51,303 nt of DNA, from assembly GCA_024699125.1 (NCBI GenBank), contig JAILQE010000010.1:1-51303 (forward strand), given 5' to 3'. A program made the position numbers and the translations under genes. Positions 49,179 through 51,303 of the stretch are shown here, one piece after another. This DNA comes from Candidatus Saccharimonadota bacterium (GTDB taxonomy: Bacteria; Patescibacteriota; Saccharimonadia; Saccharimonadales; Saccharimonadaceae). Each line of letters starts with the position of its first letter. Within the stretch, counting starts at the first letter, position 1. Under the pieces are notes generated by a model, which was given only the letters and a program-made list of their open reading frames with translations, was not told where the DNA came from and did not search any database.

Positions 49179-51303
49179 TTATTTCTTTTTAGTTCTAGTA
49201 GTGCGTTTGGCGTGGCGAGCGACTTTTGGCTTGTTTGCCAACATTTCGGCTGCTGCTTCTTTAGTGATGGTCTTTGGATCTTGATCTTTTGGAATCTTAA
49301 CGTTGTTGCGGCGGCCTGGCCCTTTAATATATGGGCCGTAGGCGCCGTTAATAATCATAATATCGCCCCAGTCTGCAATGATGGAATTGACTTTGGCTTC
49401 GTAAAGCGGCAAGGCTTCGTCAAACGAAATTGTATATGGGTCATAATCCTTGATTGGAATATTATATTTGCCACCTTTAAGATATGGGCCGAATGGGCCG
49501 CTGGCTGCAATTAACTCAACGCCATCTTTAGTGGTGCCAAGCGTGCGTGGCAAGGATGGCAGGGCGAGTTGCTTCAAAGCAAGCTCCAAAGTCACAGTTT
49601 TTACAGATTTTCGCTTTGGTAAAGGTGCAAAGCGTGGTTTTTCGCCAGAGGATTTTTCGTTGTCACCAAGCTGGATGAAACCGCCGTTCTTGCCAACTTT
49701 GGCATAGATTGGCTTGCCAGTTTCTGGGTCGTGGCCAAGTAATTTGGCATTATTGTAGCGCTCGATTCCCTCTGACGCGAGCACAGTGTTCCTGAATGGA
49801 CCGTAGAAGTCGCGTAGCATTTTGACGCGTTCGAGTTTGGCTTCGGCTACAAGGTCGAGATCTTTTTCGATATTGGCGGTAAATTTATAATCGACGATGT
49901 TCTTAAAATTATCGACTAAAAAGCCAGAAACGAGTTCGCCGATTGGGGTAGGAAGAAGTTTTCCTTTGTTTGCGCCGAATTTTTCGGTTGACTTTCTTTC
50001 TTTAATTTCGTTGTTTTTCAGTTCAATTTCAATAATCTCGCGTTCTTCGCCTTCGGAGTCGCCTTTCACTACATAATTTCTGGTTTGGATCGCGGAGAGA
50101 ATTGTGGCGTAAGTCGAAGGACGGCCGATGCCGAGTTCTTCGAGTTTTTTGACGAGAGAGCCTTCCGTATAACGAGCTGGAGCTTTCCCAAAGGTTTGCT
50201 TCGCAATAATCGATATTGGTTTTAGACTTTCGCCGACTTTTAAATTAGGGAGGAGAAGGTCTTTTGAGTTGCCATAGACTTTCAAAAAGCCGTCGAAAAC
50301 GACAATTTCGCCTTTTCCTTCGAAGAGATATTCTGTTGGCGTTGTAATTTTTACAACAGTTTTAGCAACTTTGGCGTTTGCCATTTGGGTAGCAAGGGTG
50401 CGATTTCTAATTAGATTATAGAGACGCTTTTCGTAGTCATTCTTCCCTGCTGAGGCGAGTTCGATGTTTGTTGGGCGAATAGCTTCGTGGGCTTCTTGGG
50501 CGGAAGCGTCTTTGGTTTTAAAATGGCGAACATGGAGATAATCTTTGCCGAAGGTGTTTTCAATATATTTGGCGATGCTTGTGATGGCTTGGGAGCTAAG
50601 GTTTAAGGAATCGGTTCGGTGGTAAGTGATAAGACCGGCCTGATAGAGGCCTTGGGCGGCAGACATTGTTGTTTTTGAAGAAAAGCCGAGTTTGGCGTTT
50701 GCTTCGATCTGGAGGGCGGCGGTAGTCAGGGGGACAGGATTGGCTTTTGTGCCATCGGATTTTTCAATATCTTTTACCTTAAAATCGGCGTTTTTTAGCT
50801 TTTCAAGAAAGGATTTTGCTTTTTCTTTTGTTTCGAAGGTGGTATTTAAAGTGGTTTGGAAGCCAAAATCACCAGAAACTTTATATGAACATTTTTGGTC
50901 GTGCCTTTCGATTTCTTTTTCGCGCTCGACGATGAGACGGAGAGCCGGGGATTGGACGCGTCCCGCGGAAATAGCTCCTGGAACTTTTTTACGGACGATG
51001 CCGGAAAGGTCAAAACCGACAAGCATGTCGAGGGTTTGGCGAGCTTGTTGGGAAGAAACCATATCCATATCGACAGTACGGGGAGATTTTATAGCGGATT
51101 CGAGGGCGGATTTTGTAATTTCATGGAAGGTAATGCGGGCGGTATTTTTTGGAAGATTTAAAACTTCTTCAAGATGCCAAGAGATCGCTTCTCCTTCGCG
51201 GTCTTCATCGGTTGCGAGCCAGACTTTGTCGGCAGATTTGGCGGCTTTTTTTAGTTCAGAGATGATTTTTTTGTGATCTTCGTCGATTTCGTAAGTAACG
51301 TCA
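49179..51303 (-). CDS. topA: DNA topoisomerase I (N-terminus outside window)
   Basis: At least 708 codons are present and the frame is open to the window edge; the first full codon is at 51302. The TOPRIM acidic motif ATDEDREGEAIS is near 51220. The CAP-like region GAISAGRVQSPALRLIVERE follows. The catalytic Tyr lies in GLITYHRTDSL, where most enzymes have YMRTDS. The C-terminus carries topo-I repeats (GKPIYAKVGKNGGFIQLG) and a Lys/Arg-rich tail instead of CxxC zinc fingers. It relaxes negative supercoils by single-strand passage. An internal ATG at 51068 is not the start. Confidence 0.95.
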   Translation of the reverse strand, partial: DVTYEIDEDHKKIISELKKAAKSADKVWLATDEDREGEAISWHLEEVLNLPKNTARITFHEITKSALESAIKSPRTVDMDMVSSQQARQTLDMLVGFDLSGIVRKKVPGAISAGRVQSPALRLIVEREKEIERHDQKCSYKVSGDFGFQTTLNTTFETKEKAKSFLEKLKNADFKVKDIEKSDGTKANPVPLTTAALQIEANAKLGFSSKTTMSAAQGLYQAGLITYHRTDSLNLSSQAITSIAKYIENTFGKDYLHVRHFKTKDASAQEAHEAIRPTNIELASAGKNDYEKRLYNLIRNRTLATQMANAKVAKTVVKITTPTEYLFEGKGEIVVFDGFLKVYGNSKDLLLPNLKVGESLKPISIIAKQTFGKAPARYTEGSLVKKLEELGIGRPSTYATILSAIQTRNYVVKGDSEGEEREIIEIELKNNEIKERKSTEKFGANKGKLLPTPIGELVSGFLVDNFKNIVDYKFTANIEKDLDLVAEAKLERVKMLRDFYGPFRNTVLASEGIERYNNAKLLGHDPETGKPIYAKVGKNGGFIQLGDNEKSSGEKPRFAPLPKRKSVKTVTLELALKQLALPSLPRTLGTTKDGVELIAASGPFGPYLKGGKYNIPIKDYDPYTISFDEALPLYEAKVNSIIADWGDIMIINGAYGPYIKGPGRRNNVKIPKDQDPKTITKEAAAEMLANKPKVARHAKRTTRTKKK

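Overview
The window looks like chromosomal DNA of a streamlined Candidatus Saccharibacteria (TM7, Patescibacteria/CPR) cell. This is inferred from the gene set, not from a database search. The evidence is short house-keeping proteins (IF-2 of 588 aa, Fmt of 256 aa, a four-repeat S1), a compact dcw cluster in the order rsmH-ftsL-like-PBP2-mraY-ftsW-murG-ftsQ-like, very large secreted proteins, almost no biosynthetic genes, and UGA read as stop. A 16S rRNA 3' end with an intact anti-Shine-Dalgarno sequence sits at the left edge.

Layout. 1-306: end of the 16S gene, a structured trailer and a terminator, with no 23S behind it. 342-8499: a Thr/Pro-rich lipoprotein-like protein and a 2354-aa secreted protein with about nine paired-cysteine repeats. 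8.5-10.0 kb: a small orphan gene behind an attenuator-like hairpin, a TrmB-type regulator with a perfect operator palindrome, and a promoter-terminator unit of about 190 nt without an ORF. 10.06-16.8 kb: TrmH/SpoU methyltransferase, polysaccharide deacetylase, L,D-transpeptidase, an orphan gene with a switch-like leader, an ABC exporter, and a cysteine-tailed membrane protein operon with a 34-aa overlapping ORF. 16.8-17.5 kb: tRNA-Ile and tRNA-Ala plus a short putative sRNA. 17.5-23.1 kb: KGG protein, ImmA/IrrE peptidase, rpsA, acyl-CoA ligase, FemX-like transferase, and an orphan gene between short direct repeats. 23.3-30.9 kb: tRNA-Asn, infB, fmt-def-priA, a wHTH gene and recJ. 30.9-36.5 kb: a BspA-like surface protein, a CYTH-like protein, a KwaB/DUF4868-like protein and an ATP-grasp ligase. 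36.7-44.4 kb: the dcw cluster, which contains a 21-aa ORF and a structured RNA segment. 44.4-45.2 kb: noncoding DNA with an AACAGGGG repeat array. 45.2-51.3 kb: a type IV coupling-type ATPase, a sigma-region-4/HARE-HTH protein and topA (partial).

The genes fit a host-attached cell that makes peptidoglycan (dcw, FemX, Ldt, deacetylase) and displays large adhesin-like proteins. The most striking regulatory pattern is that 15 genes have exactly 6 nt between a -10 hexamer and the start codon. That geometry puts the transcription start at the start codon, so these mRNAs should be leaderless. The three unrecognised accessory genes (8610, 12938, 22303) instead have leaders and strong Shine-Dalgarno sites. 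Structured noncoding elements are unusually dense for so compact a genome.
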